Positions 7,403 through 16,886 of a stretch of 64,000 nucleotides of DNA are shown in pieces; position 1 is the first letter of the stretch; each line of letters starts with the position of its first letter. The stretch spans positions 2,108,001 to 2,172,000 of the forward strand of contig NZ_CP062976.1 in the NCBI RefSeq assembly GCF_014898075.1. The letters run 5' to 3'. A program made the translations under genes and the position numbers. Source of the DNA: Neisseria yangbaofengii. Lineage in GTDB: Bacteria; Pseudomonadota; Gammaproteobacteria; Burkholderiales; Neisseriaceae. The notes under the pieces were generated by a model. That model was given only the letters and a program-made list of their open reading frames with translations, had not been told where the DNA came from and made no database searches.

Positions 7403-9421
7403 ATGAGTCTTAACTCGCTCGTCCAAAATAAATCCTCTTTCAACCCGATAGTGATTGCCGCCACATTAATCTTTGTTGTGCTATTGCTGGTCGGTACACT
7501 CGCTTTTCCGGCGGAGATGCAAAATATCCTTAATTTCCTGAAAGAAGGCATTTTCCAGCACTTTAGCTGGTTTTATATTTTGACCTTTTCGATCTTTCTC
7601 TTTTTCCTGATTTTCCTTGCCATCAGTAATCTGGGCAGCATCAAGCTGGGTACCGACGAGGAAGAGCCTGAATTTTCATTCATGTCGTGGCTGTCTATGC
7701 TGTTTGCCGCGGGTATGGGTGTCGGTTTGATGTTCTTCGGCGTCGCCGAACCACTGTCGCACTATGCTGATCCCATCAGTAATGGCAATGCGGAATCCGC
7801 TATGCTGCATACCTTCTTCCACTGGGGTATTCATGCTTGGGCAATTTACGGCGTGATTGCCTTGGCACTAGCCTATTTCGGCTTCCGCTATAAACTCCCA
7901 TTGGCTCTGCGTTCTTGCTTTTATCCGATTTTAAAAGACAAAATCAATGGCCGCCTAGGCGATTCCATTGAAGTGATGGCGCTGATTACCACATTGTTCG
8001 GTATCATCACTACCTTAGGCTTCGGCGCCGTTCAATTGGGCTCCGGCTTGCAACAAATCGGCTGGATATCGGAAAACAGCTTCGACATGCAAGTCATCGT
8101 AATTATCGCCGTAATGACATTGGCGGTTGCTTCGGCTGTATCCGGCGTGGGCAAAGGCGTAAAAATCCTGAGTGAAACCAACTTGATATTGGCCGTGTTG
8201 TTAATGCTGTTTGTATTGTGTACCGGCCCTACCTTGCACTTGCTGGGCGCATTCAGCAATAACTTGGGTGATTATATCAGCAGCTTGGTTGAACTGAGCT
8301 TCAAAACCTATGTGTACGAACCCGGCAATACCGCTTGGTTCAACGGCTGGACCGTACTTTATTGGGCATGGTGGTGTTCATGGGCGCCGTTTGTCGGCCT
8401 GTTTATCGCCCGTATTTCACGCGGCCGCACCATTCGCGAATTTATTTTCGGCGTATTGGTGATTCCAAGCTTGTATTGCGTGTTGTGGTTTACTGTTTTC
8501 GGTAACAGCGCCATCTGGCTGGATACCAACGTTGCCAACGGCGCGCTAGCCGGCCTGACTTCCTCGCCGGAAAAACTGCTGTTTGTTTTCCTAGACTATC
8601 TGCCACTGCCTACTCTGAGCAGCATCGTTGCCCTGATCGTCATTGCTCTGTTCTTCATCACCTCTGCCGACTCCGGCATTTATGTATTGAACAGCATTGC
8701 TTCGCGCGATAAAAGCATGGTTTCGCCAAAATGGCAGGCAGTAATGTGGGGGATTTTGATGTCGGCGATTGCCATTGCCCTGCTCAATTCAGGCGGCATG
8801 AGCGTTTTGCAAACCATGACCCTGATTACCGCCTTACCATTTGCATTTTTGATGATTCTGATGGCCTTCAGCTTATGGAAAGCCTTGGAAGCCGATCAAA
8901 AATACTTTAAGGCCGTGGTTACCCCGACCAGCAGCTATTGGACAGGCAAACGTTGGAAAGAGCGTTTGCAAACCATGCTCAACCAATCTCAAGAATTGGA
9001 TATCCACAGCTTCATAAAATACACCGCCCTGCCGGCCATGCGTGAATTGAGTATGGAAATGAACAAAGGCTACGGCCTGACCGTGCACGTCAACACCGAA
9101 GCACTGACCGATGAAGAGCCATCGATTGAATTGGTGATTGAGAAATCGACCATGCGCAATTTTGTATACGGCATCAAATCCGTACGCTACGGCATCGCCG
9201 AGCAACTGGTACAAGAAAGCAACCTGCCGCATATCCGCAGCAACACCACCTACGCACCGGTCACTTATTTTTCAGACGGCCGTACCGGCTACGATGTGCA
9301 ATACATGAGCCGTGAAGAATTGATTGCCGACATTCTGAAAAACTACGAACGTTACTTAAGCCTGATGGAAGACGTGGGGCAAGAGATTATGTCGCACGAG
9401 CAAACTGAATTGGCTGAATAA
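7403..9421 (+). CDS. betT: BCCT-family choline/glycine betaine transporter
   Basis: A 672-residue inner-membrane carrier of the betaine/choline/carnitine family, driven by proton or sodium. Twelve membrane segments are evident. Family motifs are GMGVGLMFFGVAEP at about residues 104-117 and the tryptophan-rich WTVLYWAWWCSWAPF around 312-326, followed by GLFIARISRGRT. The last 150 or so residues form a hydrophilic cytoplasmic tail, as in BetT-type choline carriers. I place the start at 7403 (MSLNSLVQNK) because GGAG lies six bases upstream; the frame continues to 7307 without support. A DUS (as YFSDGRTG) is embedded in the C-terminal region. The substrate, choline versus betaine, is not certain. 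Confidence 0.9.
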   Translation: MSLNSLVQNKSSFNPIVIAATLIFVVLLLVGTLAFPAEMQNILNFLKEGIFQHFSWFYILTFSIFLFFLIFLAISNLGSIKLGTDEEEPEFSFMSWLSMLFAAGMGVGLMFFGVAEPLSHYADPISNGNAESAMLHTFFHWGIHAWAIYGVIALALAYFGFRYKLPLALRSCFYPILKDKINGRLGDSIEVMALITTLFGIITTLGFGAVQLGSGLQQIGWISENSFDMQVIVIIAVMTLAVASAVSGVGKGVKILSETNLILAVLLMLFVLCTGPTLHLLGAFSNNLGDYISSLVELSFKTYVYEPGNTAWFNGWTVLYWAWWCSWAPFVGLFIARISRGRTIREFIFGVLVIPSLYCVLWFTVFGNSAIWLDTNVANGALAGLTSSPEKLLFVFLDYLPLPTLSSIVALIVIALFFITSADSGIYVLNSIASRDKSMVSPKWQAVMWGILMSAIAIALLNSGGMSVLQTMTLITALPFAFLMILMAFSLWKALEADQKYFKAVVTPTSSYWTGKRWKERLQTMLNQSQELDIHSFIKYTALPAMRELSMEMNKGYGLTVHVNTEALTDEEPSIELVIEKSTMRNFVYGIKSVRYGIAEQLVQESNLPHIRSNTTYAPVTYFSDGRTGYDVQYMSREELIADILKNYERYLSLMEDVGQEIMSHEQTELAE

Positions 9422-9433
9422 CATTTTCAAATC

Positions 9434-9473
9434 AAAAGGCCGTCTGAAAGATTATCTTTCAGACGGCCTTTTC
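9434..9473. terminator. DUS hairpin between betT and pepN
   Basis: AAAAGGCCGTCTGAAAGAT and ATCTTTCAGACGGCCTTTT form a near-perfect hairpin with a T run, serving both convergent genes. Confidence 0.85.
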
Positions 9474-9486
9474 TTTATTTAAACCA

Positions 9487-12177
9487 TCAAGCCAAAATCT
9501 TACCCACAATCTCGCCCACGTCTTTCGACAAACCTTCCTGCGCTTGAATGCGTTGCAGTTGTGCAGTCATCAAGGTGCGGCGGTGCGGTTCGAGTTTGCG
9601 GCAGAGATTAAACGCCTGTACCAAACGCGCCGCCACTTGCGGATTGAAACGGTCGATTTCCATCACTTTATCGGCCAAGAATGCGTAGCCGCTGCCGTTT
9701 TCAGCGTGGAAATGCGGCACGTTGCGGCTGAAACTGCCCAGCAATGAACGCGCTTTGTTCGGATTTTCCAAACTGAATCTCGGATGATTTAAGGCCGTCT
9801 GAACTTGCGCCAGCGTATCGCTGCGGTGGCTGGCGCCAATCAGGATAAAGTATTTGTCCATCACCAACGCATCATCGTCGTAGCGTTCGGCAAAGCGTTC
9901 GAGCAAGGTGTTGCGGCCGGCATATTCCAAATGATTCACCGTATTCAACACGCTGATTTCATGGGTCATATTCGGTGAAAGCTGCTCGTAGCGGGTGATG
10001 TAATATTGCAAACGCGTACAGGTAGATTCTTCGTAATCGGCGCGCCGCTCACCTTCGTAATTGCCCAACTGCATGGTTTGATGCTGCTCGACCCGAATCG
10101 CCAACAAGCGCACCGCCGCCAACAGCGCACGAACACCGGCCAATTCCGGATGGTATTCATACGGCGCATCAATGCCGCTTTCGGCTTCTTGCGCCAATGC
10201 CCATTCGCGTGTTTCAACCAATTCGTTGATGCAGGCTTCGGCCAAAGCATTCAGCAAGGCTTCGCGTGCCTGGTGGTAATGCAACGGGTTGATGTCATCC
10301 GCCTCATCCCACAATTCGCTTTCAGACGGCACGTGCAGCAACACGGCTTTAAACGCGGCAGCCAAGCCGGCATTGGTTAAAACTTGCTTCACCGCCTCAA
10401 TCAAGCCTGTATGCTGCGGCAAATCTTCGCCTGCTTCAATTGCGGCCAAATTGGCGGCAACGGCGCGGGAATACAGCGTTTGCGCAGCTTCCCAACGGCT
10501 GAATTCGTCGGAATCGTGTGCCAATAGCAAAGCTAAGTCGGCATCGCTGTAAGGATAATTCAAATGTACCGGCGCAGAGAATCCGCGCAGCAATGACGGC
10601 ACCACGGCTTCGTTGACACCGCCCAACACAAATTCCTGCTCCGCTTCGGTCAGCAGCAACACCGCTTCACTCACGCGCTCGCCCTGATACTCAAATTCAA
10701 CCGCTTCACCTTGTTGATTGAGCAAGCCGATTTTCACCGGCATCATCATCGGCTTTTTCCCGGCAGCAGGCATATCGGGCGTAGCCGGAATGCTTTGTTT
10801 GATACTCAACACAAAATCATTGTTGTTCAGACGGCCTGTGATGTCTAAAGTCGGCGTACCGGCCTGGCTGTACCACAAGGCAAATTGGTCGAGATTGATT
10901 TCATTGGCATCGGCCATCGCGTTGCGGAAATCATCACAAGTCACGGCTTGGCCGTCATGGCGTTTGAAATAGAGCTTCATGCCTTTTTGGAAGCCCTCTT
11001 CGCCCAGCAGCGTGTGATACATGCGCACCACTTCCGCGCCTTTTTCATACACGGTCATGGTGTAGAAATTGTTCATTTCCTCATAGCTGGCCGGACGCAC
11101 CGGATGCGCGGTCGGGCCGGCATCTTCGGGGAATTGGTGCTGACGCAGCATACGTACATTGTCGATTCGGCGCACGGCACGGCTGGCGCGGTCGCCGGAA
11201 AATTCTTGGTCGCGGAACACGGTCAAGCCTTCTTTGAGCGACAGCTGGAACCAATCGCGGCAGGTCACCCGGTTGCCCGTCCAGTTGTGGAAATATTCAT
11301 GGCCGATAACCGCTTCAATGCCTTCAAAATCAGCGTCTGTGGCAGTGCGGCTGTCGGCCAGCACATATTTGGTATTGAAAACATTCAAACCCTTGTTTTC
11401 CATTGCGCCCATATTGAAATCGCCCACAGCCACGACCATGTAAATATCTAAGTCGTATTCCAAGCCGAAGCGCGTTTCGTCCCACGCCATCGAGTTTTTC
11501 AGCGCTTCCACCGCAAAGGCCACTTTACCTTTATCCGCTTCGGTAGTGTAGAACTCAATCGCCACTTCACGGCCGCTTCGGGTGGTAAACGTATCGGCAG
11601 TCAAGGCCAAATCACCGGCCACCAGCGCAAACAGATAGCTCGGTTTGGCAAACGGATCAATCCATTTCACCCAATGGCGGCCGTCCGAATATGTGCCGCT
11701 GTCGACCTTATTGCCGTTGGACAACAACACCGGATAGCGTTTTTTGTCCGCCACGATGGTGATGGTGAATTTCGACATCACATCCGGACGGTCGGGATAA
11801 AAAGTAATCTTGCGGAAACCTTCCGGCTCGCATTGGGTAAACAGATTGCCGCCGCTGGCATACAAGCCCATCAGCGATTTGTTTGCAGACGGCACAACGC
11901 GCGTTTCCACTTCCACCACAAAGCTTTCAGACGGTATCTGCGCCACGGTCAGTTTTTCATCGGCCAGCACATAATCCACCGCCTCCCCGTCGATTTTAAA
12001 CGACAGCAATTCTGCCGATCCGTCCAACACCAACGGCGCATCTGCCGCCAACGGCTCGATAACCAAACGCGATTTGACGCGCGTGTCATGCTCGTTGATG
12101 TCGAAATGCAAATCGGTTTTGCGCACCGAAAACGCCGGCGCGGCATAGTCTTTTAAATAATGTACGGTTTTGCTCAT
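9487..12177 (-). CDS. pepN: Aminopeptidase N (M1 zinc metallopeptidase)
   Basis: An 896-residue cytoplasmic aminopeptidase of the M1 family that removes N-terminal residues from peptides. The exopeptidase motif GAMEN lies near residue 256 and the zinc site HEYFH near 293, with the third ligand glutamate in SLKEGLTVF about 19 residues on. The length fits Gram-negative PepN (about 870-900). The ATG at 12177 ([11 protein letters not shown]) has AAGG about nine bases upstream. It faces betT across a DUS terminator and is separated from fadE by another. Several DUS copies are embedded in frame. Function and frame are secure. Confidence 0.97.
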   Translation of the reverse strand: MSKTVHYLKDYAAPAFSVRKTDLHFDINEHDTRVKSRLVIEPLAADAPLVLDGSAELLSFKIDGEAVDYVLADEKLTVAQIPSESFVVEVETRVVPSANKSLMGLYASGGNLFTQCEPEGFRKITFYPDRPDVMSKFTITIVADKKRYPVLLSNGNKVDSGTYSDGRHWVKWIDPFAKPSYLFALVAGDLALTADTFTTRSGREVAIEFYTTEADKGKVAFAVEALKNSMAWDETRFGLEYDLDIYMVVAVGDFNMGAMENKGLNVFNTKYVLADSRTATDADFEGIEAVIGHEYFHNWTGNRVTCRDWFQLSLKEGLTVFRDQEFSGDRASRAVRRIDNVRMLRQHQFPEDAGPTAHPVRPASYEEMNNFYTMTVYEKGAEVVRMYHTLLGEEGFQKGMKLYFKRHDGQAVTCDDFRNAMADANEINLDQFALWYSQAGTPTLDITGRLNNNDFVLSIKQSIPATPDMPAAGKKPMMMPVKIGLLNQQGEAVEFEYQGERVSEAVLLLTEAEQEFVLGGVNEAVVPSLLRGFSAPVHLNYPYSDADLALLLAHDSDEFSRWEAAQTLYSRAVAANLAAIEAGEDLPQHTGLIEAVKQVLTNAGLAAAFKAVLLHVPSESELWDEADDINPLHYHQAREALLNALAEACINELVETREWALAQEAESGIDAPYEYHPELAGVRALLAAVRLLAIRVEQHQTMQLGNYEGERRADYEESTCTRLQYYITRYEQLSPNMTHEISVLNTVNHLEYAGRNTLLERFAERYDDDALVMDKYFILIGASHRSDTLAQVQTALNHPRFSLENPNKARSLLGSFSRNVPHFHAENGSGYAFLADKVMEIDRFNPQVAARLVQAFNLCRKLEPHRRTLMTAQLQRIQAQEGLSKDVGEIVGKILA

Positions 12178-12256
12178 GGCAATCGGCCTTCACAATCGAA
12201 AGATAATCATTGATATGGGTTTCAGAGTACCTGAATTCAAGTAGTTTGAACCAATA

Positions 12257-12290
12257 AAGGCCGTCTGAATACATATTTTCAGACGGCCTC
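12257..12290. terminator. DUS hairpin downstream of fadE
   Basis: AAGGCCGTCTGAA and TTCAGACGGCCT flank an 8-9 base loop, 17 bases past the fadE stop. Confidence 0.8.
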
Positions 12291-12306
12291 CAATCAATAT
12301 CAACGA

Positions 12307-14748
12307 TTAAAACACCCTAAATTCAAAAGGTTTCGGATTGGCTTCGTTCAAATCCATATCGAAATCGTCCACCGTAATTGCGATTTTCACCAAGCGGCGG
12401 GCTTCGCGGATTTGTTCGCCTTGCTCGGCGGTAATCAAGCCTTTCTCCACCGCTTCGCTGATTTTTTCAGACGGCGTTTCGGCGGTGAGCCGGCCTTTGG
12501 CATCGGCTTTACGCAAGGCTTGTTCCAACTTGGACGTTTGGCGCACGGCTTCCATCGCCGGTTTCAACACGGTCAACGGCTCGTCGGCATTGTCGGCATC
12601 GCCTTGCGGATGGAAACGGAAACGTGTCAAGCGCTCGAGTGTTTCGCCGTGTTGCTGCATATCGGCGGCCACTTGATGCACCAGCTTGTCTTCCGGTGCG
12701 CTTTCGCGTTTGCCCAATGGGAATACCACCGCACGCAACAGCAAAGCGGCGCAGCGGTTCGGCAGGTTTTTCACCAAGCCGGACAGGGCTTGTTCCGCTT
12801 CATACAAGGCCAAGCGCGCGGCGTATTCGGCAATGGGCAAATCGGCTTCACGGCTGCCCTCACGCTCGAAGCGTTTCAAGCAGGCCGAAGCGATGTAGAG
12901 ATTGGAAAACGCATCTGCCAAGCGGCCAGACAGGCTTTCGCGGCGTTTCAAATCACCGCCCAAGCTCAACATGGCCGCGTCGGCCGCAAAGGCAAACGCC
13001 GCGCTCAAACGGTTGAGCCGTTTGTAGACAAAGGCCAGCGGGCTTTTCGGTGCATAGCCGCCGCCGTTGGTGATGCCGAATACGAAGCTTCGGGCGGCAT
13101 TAGAGGCGCTTTGGCCTAAGTGCTTTTGAAACGCTCGGTCAAACGCGTTCACGTCGTCTTTTTGCAGCGCGTTAATTTCGGTCAGCACATGATGATGGCA
13201 GCGGAATGCGCCCTGCCCGAAAATCATCAGACAGCGGGTCAAAATGTTCGCGCCCTCCACTGTGATGCCGATCGGTACAGCGTTGTACATCGAAGCCAGA
13301 TAGTTGCGCGGCCCGCCGACTACGGCGCGGCCGCCGTGAATATCCATGGCATCGTTCATCACTTTGCGCAGGCGTTCGGTGTTGTTGAATTTCACCATGG
13401 CGGAAATCACCGATGGATTTTCACCCAAATCCAAGCCGGTCAAGGCCAAGTCTTGCGCAGCTTCCATTTGGTAAGTATGGCCGCCGATACGTGCCAATGC
13501 GTCGGCCACGCCTTCGAATTTGCCGATCGGCAAACCGAATTGCTGACGGATGCCGACCCATGCGGAAGTCGTCCATGCAGCGTGTTTGGCGTTTCCCACC
13601 GATTGCGACGGCAGCGAAATGCAGCGGCCGACAGACAAACACTCCATCAACATGCGCCAACCTTGACCGGCATAATCACGGCCGCCGATAATCCATTCCA
13701 GCGGGAAGAAAATGTCTTTGCCCCAAACCGGCCCGTTCCAAAACGGCGTTTCGTTCGGGTAATGGCGGCGTTGGTGCTGCAAGCCTTCCATCGCGGCCGG
13801 CAGCAGTGCGCAGGTGATGCCGATGTCTTCCTTGCCGCCGAGCAAGCCTTCCGGGTCGCGCAATTTGAAGGCCAAACCAATCACAGTAGCAATCGGCGCC
13901 ATGGTAATCCAGCGTTTTTCAAAGCTCGCGCGCACGCCCAATACGTTTTCATGATGCGAGCCGTCGCGCGGGTCGGTGTAGCTGCCGTAACACACGAAAC
14001 CGGTATCCGGAATCGCGCCTGCGTCCGAACCTGCCCACGGGCTGGTGAGTGCGAAACACGGCATATCAATGCCCTTTGCCAAGCGCGGCAGGTAGTAATC
14101 TTTTTGCTCATCGGTGCCGTAGTGCTGAATCAACTCGGCAGGCCCCAAGGAATTGGGCAGCATAATCATATACGCCGCGGCCGGGCTGCGGCTGGCGATT
14201 TTGGTCGCCACTTTGGCATGGGCGTAATGCGAGAATTGTTTGCCGCCGTATTTTTTGTCGATAATCATGGCGATAAAGCCCTGATCTTTCACGTATTGCC
14301 ACACTTCAGGCGGCAAATCTTTATCGTGGCGGGTAAAGCGCCAATCATTGAGCATTTGGCACAATGTTTCGGTTTCGTTGTCGATAAAGGATTGTTCTTC
14401 TTCGGTTAATTTCGGGTCGCGATAGGCGGACAATTTGCGCCAATCGGGTTTGCCGTTGAAAATTTCCGCATCCCACCACACCGTACCCGCCTCAATGGCT
14501 GCCTGTTCGGTGGCCGACAATGGCGGCAGAATGTTTTTGAAAAGCTTGAACGCCGGACGGCTGACAAATTTCATCCGCAGCGATGCCACACCCAACAGCG
14601 CGCACACCGCCAGCCACGGCAATGCAAACCACCATGCGAACACGCCCGTGAGCAAACCCGACACGCCGGCAGCGGCCCACAGCCACAACGGTGCGCTGAA
14701 AAACGCCAATGCGGCCAAACAGCCCAGTGCGATAATTGTGCCTGACAT
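12307..14748 (-). CDS. fadE: FadE-type acyl-CoA dehydrogenase
   Basis: An 813-residue acyl-CoA dehydrogenase almost the length of E. coli FadE (814). Two or three N-terminal hydrophobic segments (residues 1-60) precede the FAD-dependent dehydrogenase core, with CFALTSPWAGSDAGAIPD near 230 and GITVEGANILTRCLMIFGQGAFR near 500, and a FadE-specific C-terminal extension. It would introduce the 2,3 double bond in acyl-CoA thioesters. It has a good ribosome site (AAAGGAG). It is the last gene of the minus-strand hydroxycinnamate cluster. An acyl-CoA dehydrogenase in such a cluster (HcaD-type) can feed dihydrocinnamoyl-CoA into the pathway, but this protein is a long fatty-acid-type FadE, so general beta-oxidation is the alternative. 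Confidence 0.92.
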   Translation of the reverse strand: MSGTIIALGCLAALAFFSAPLWLWAAAGVSGLLTGVFAWWFALPWLAVCALLGVASLRMKFVSRPAFKLFKNILPPLSATEQAAIEAGTVWWDAEIFNGKPDWRKLSAYRDPKLTEEEQSFIDNETETLCQMLNDWRFTRHDKDLPPEVWQYVKDQGFIAMIIDKKYGGKQFSHYAHAKVATKIASRSPAAAYMIMLPNSLGPAELIQHYGTDEQKDYYLPRLAKGIDMPCFALTSPWAGSDAGAIPDTGFVCYGSYTDPRDGSHHENVLGVRASFEKRWITMAPIATVIGLAFKLRDPEGLLGGKEDIGITCALLPAAMEGLQHQRRHYPNETPFWNGPVWGKDIFFPLEWIIGGRDYAGQGWRMLMECLSVGRCISLPSQSVGNAKHAAWTTSAWVGIRQQFGLPIGKFEGVADALARIGGHTYQMEAAQDLALTGLDLGENPSVISAMVKFNNTERLRKVMNDAMDIHGGRAVVGGPRNYLASMYNAVPIGITVEGANILTRCLMIFGQGAFRCHHHVLTEINALQKDDVNAFDRAFQKHLGQSASNAARSFVFGITNGGGYAPKSPLAFVYKRLNRLSAAFAFAADAAMLSLGGDLKRRESLSGRLADAFSNLYIASACLKRFEREGSREADLPIAEYAARLALYEAEQALSGLVKNLPNRCAALLLRAVVFPLGKRESAPEDKLVHQVAADMQQHGETLERLTRFRFHPQGDADNADEPLTVLKPAMEAVRQTSKLEQALRKADAKGRLTAETPSEKISEAVEKGLITAEQGEQIREARRLVKIAITVDDFDMDLNEANPKPFEFRVF

Positions 14749-14783
14749 CGTTTCTCCTTTGTTTTCTCTGTATTTTTTTATAG

Positions 14784-14829
14784 AGGCCGTCTGAAAATAT
14801 CTGAAAACAAAGTATCTTTCAGACGGCCT
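14784..14829. terminator. DUS hairpin after the MarR gene
   Basis: AGGCCGTCTGAAA and TTTCAGACGGCCT are separated by about 20 bases between the MarR gene and fadE. Confidence 0.75.
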
Positions 14830-14832
14830 GTA

Positions 14833-15282
14833 TTAATCGTCGCGCAAATTATCCAATAGCCGCTGCACCGTGGCTTTGAGCATAATCACGCTTTCGGGCG
14901 TCAACCCTTGCAACATTTTGGCTTCAAACGCCGCCGCTTCTTTCATACAGCGGGCGAACACCTCGCGGCCGGTATCGGTCAATTCAATCAGCACCATACG
15001 GCCGTGATTCGGGTCGTTGCGTTTGGTTACCCAATTGTGTTCCACCATGGTATTCACAATCTGATTGGCGGCCTGCGGCGAAATAAACGAGCGCGCGGCC
15101 AACGCGGCATTGGCCGTGGCACCGCGCCGCTGAAGATTCGACAGCATGGTAAATTGCGGCAGGCTCACGCCCAATGGTTTCAAGACTTCGCTCAACTGCT
15201 GGTTGACTAAGCGGTCAAGGCGGCCGATGTTGTAGCTGACGGTCGGCTGGCCGGCGGTGTCTTCCCAAGATCCATTTTTCAT
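14833..15282 (-). CDS. MarR-family regulator of the hydroxycinnamate cluster
   Basis: A 149-residue MarR winged-helix protein. The recognition region SFISPQAANQIVNTMVEHNWVTKRNDPNHGRMVLIELTD shows the helix-turn-helix and the wing with its DPNHGR turn. MarR proteins of this kind (HcaR, CouR, FerR) repress hydroxycinnamate genes and are released by the CoA thioester. Its place beside the transporter, synthase, lyase and dehydrogenase genes makes that role likely. I use the ATG at 15282 with GGAG eight bases upstream; a GTG at 15291 is the alternative. A candidate operator lies in the lyase-gene promoter at 21349-21378. Confidence 0.88.
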   Translation of the reverse strand: MKNGSWEDTAGQPTVSYNIGRLDRLVNQQLSEVLKPLGVSLPQFTMLSNLQRRGATANAALAARSFISPQAANQIVNTMVEHNWVTKRNDPNHGRMVLIELTDTGREVFARCMKEAAAFEAKMLQGLTPESVIMLKATVQRLLDNLRDD

Positions 15283-15328
15283 AGCCGTCACTCCGTAATC
15301 CTGTGTTTCAAAGCCCGTATCTTACTGC

Positions 15329-15367
15329 TTTTCAGACAGCCTTTCTATGCTGAAGGCCGTCTGAAAA
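15329..15367. terminator. DUS hairpin, one arm variant
   Basis: TTTTCAGACAGCCT pairs with AAGGCCGTCTGAAAA; the left arm carries one mismatch to the DUS. It lies after the MFS gene stop. Confidence 0.7.
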
Positions 15368-15379
15368 CGGGCTTGGCCA

Positions 15380-16603
15380 TTAAGCTTTGGCATCTTGTGT
15401 TTTCTTAAAGCGCAACACCAAAATAAACGCGCTGACAAAAGCCGCGGCAATCACCGGAATGGCGGCGCTGATTACAGCCGAACCTGACTGGCCTGCGCCC
15501 AAAATCAAGCCGGCCAAAATCGGGCCGGCAAACGAACCGGCGCGGCCGACTGCCACCGCCGTACCCACACCTGTGCCGCGGATGGCCGCCGGATAAAACA
15601 TACCGGCCAATGCGTAGAGCGTGCCTTGCCCGCCGATGATGAACATACCGCAAGCCAAAGTCGCAGCAATGATGCTGCCTAATTCGCTACCGGACGATAG
15701 CGCATACAGCGCGGCCAGCATACCGGCGTAAATCAACACCACCACGGCTTTGATATTGAGTTTGTCCAAAAACAGACCCAACACCAGCGTGCCGATGACG
15801 CCGCCGACGTTAAAGCCGATTTGCACATAGTTGATTTCTTCGCGGCTGAAATTTTGGTTGGCAAACAGCGTCGGCAGCCAGTTAAGTAACACATATAGCA
15901 CAATCAGCGTGCAGAAAAAGCTCACCCACAATTGCAAGGTGCCGAAAATGCGCCCTTCGCCGAACAAAATACGGCCGATGGAAAAGCTGCGCTGCTCGGC
16001 TTCCAACTTGCTTTGCAGATAGGCTTTCGATTCCGGCAGCCACATCCAAATAATCGGTACCAACAACAATGGTGCGAAACCGCCGACGTAGAAAATCGAT
16101 TCCCAACTGAATTGCTTGGCCATCGAAATCGCCACCAGCGAAGTGATGATGCCGCCGGCCGGTACACCGCAATACATCATGCTCACTGCCGTGCCGCGCC
16201 ATTTCTGATTCACTGCTTCTGTGGCCATGGTAATCAAAATCGGCAGCGCGCCGCCCAAACCCAAACCGGTCAAGAAACGCGCGCCCAGCAGCAGTTGAAA
16301 GGAATAAGCATGCGCGGTCAGCACCGACATGATGCCGAACAAAACCGTGTTCGCAATCAAAATCGGCTTGCGGCCGTACATATCGGCCAGTTTACCGGCC
16401 AACAATGCGCCCGGCAGCGTGCCCAAAGTAGCCGCAGAAAACGCCCAGCCCAACTGCTTCGGATCAAGCCGGAATGCTTCGCGCATCATCGGTGCGGCCA
16501 CGCCCATCGATTGCAGGTCGAAACCCTCCATCAGAGCCAAAATAAAACACAGCGCCAACGTGATTTTGGCACTGTTTTGTATGCTCCTTCCCTCAGCTGA
16601 CAT
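15380..16603 (-). CDS. MFS transporter, aromatic acid:H+ symporter type
   Basis: A 407-residue carrier with twelve membrane segments. EGFDLQSMGVAAPMM in helix 1 and GKLADMYGRKP in the helix 2-3 loop are typical of the aromatic acid:H+ symporter (AAHS) family, which includes PcaK and the hydroxycinnamate carrier HcaK. It probably imports ferulate or p-coumarate for the neighbouring enzymes. The start is the ATG at 16603 (MSAEGRS) because AAGGAG lies six bases upstream; the frame extends seven residues further without support. A Correia element separates it from the synthase gene upstream. Confidence 0.88.
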   Translation of the reverse strand: MSAEGRSIQNSAKITLALCFILALMEGFDLQSMGVAAPMMREAFRLDPKQLGWAFSAATLGTLPGALLAGKLADMYGRKPILIANTVLFGIMSVLTAHAYSFQLLLGARFLTGLGLGGALPILITMATEAVNQKWRGTAVSMMYCGVPAGGIITSLVAISMAKQFSWESIFYVGGFAPLLLVPIIWMWLPESKAYLQSKLEAEQRSFSIGRILFGEGRIFGTLQLWVSFFCTLIVLYVLLNWLPTLFANQNFSREEINYVQIGFNVGGVIGTLVLGLFLDKLNIKAVVVLIYAGMLAALYALSSGSELGSIIAATLACGMFIIGGQGTLYALAGMFYPAAIRGTGVGTAVAVGRAGSFAGPILAGLILGAGQSGSAVISAAIPVIAAAFVSAFILVLRFKKTQDAKA

Positions 16604-16647
16604 CATGTTCTCCTTGTATTTCATGTACTTATTGATTTATTTTGGTT

Positions 16648-16754
16648 GTATAGTGGGTTCGCTTTAAAAATAAAACAAGGCGGCGAGCCGAAGACAGTAT
16701 GGATAATACGGCCAGGCGAGCCAACGCCGTACTATTTTAAAGTGATCCACTATA
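16648..16754. repeat. Correia repeat element, short form (copy 1)
   Basis: A 107-bp element with inverted ends TATAGTGGG... and ...GATCCACTATA and the internal Correia phrases ACAAGGCGGCGAGCC, ACAGTA and GCCGTACTATTTT. It is the short class lacking the internal segment of the full-length element. It lies between the MFS gene and the synthase gene. Confidence 0.9.
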
Positions 16755-16780
16755 TTTTCAGACGGCCTCATTAAATTTAA

Positions 16781-16868
16781 GCCAAACCCCAGATTTTGAG
16801 TGCAGTTCGAAGTTAGGGCATCGCATAACGAAGAAATGTGCCAAAGATGGGGATTTGGCAAAAGTCTC
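16781..16868. repeat. Degenerate MITE related to 62366-62504
   Basis: Ends GCCAAACCCC and GGGGATTTGGC are inverted. The middle (TCGCATAACGAAGAAATGTGCC) is the reverse complement of part of the element at 62366-62504 with a few differences. Confidence 0.55.
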
Positions 16869-16886
16869 AATGCTGTCTGAAAAAAT

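Noticed and set aside
13120-14409. A 429-codon plus-strand frame
   Set aside because: It is antisense to fadE, has no family features and reflects codon bias of the real gene.
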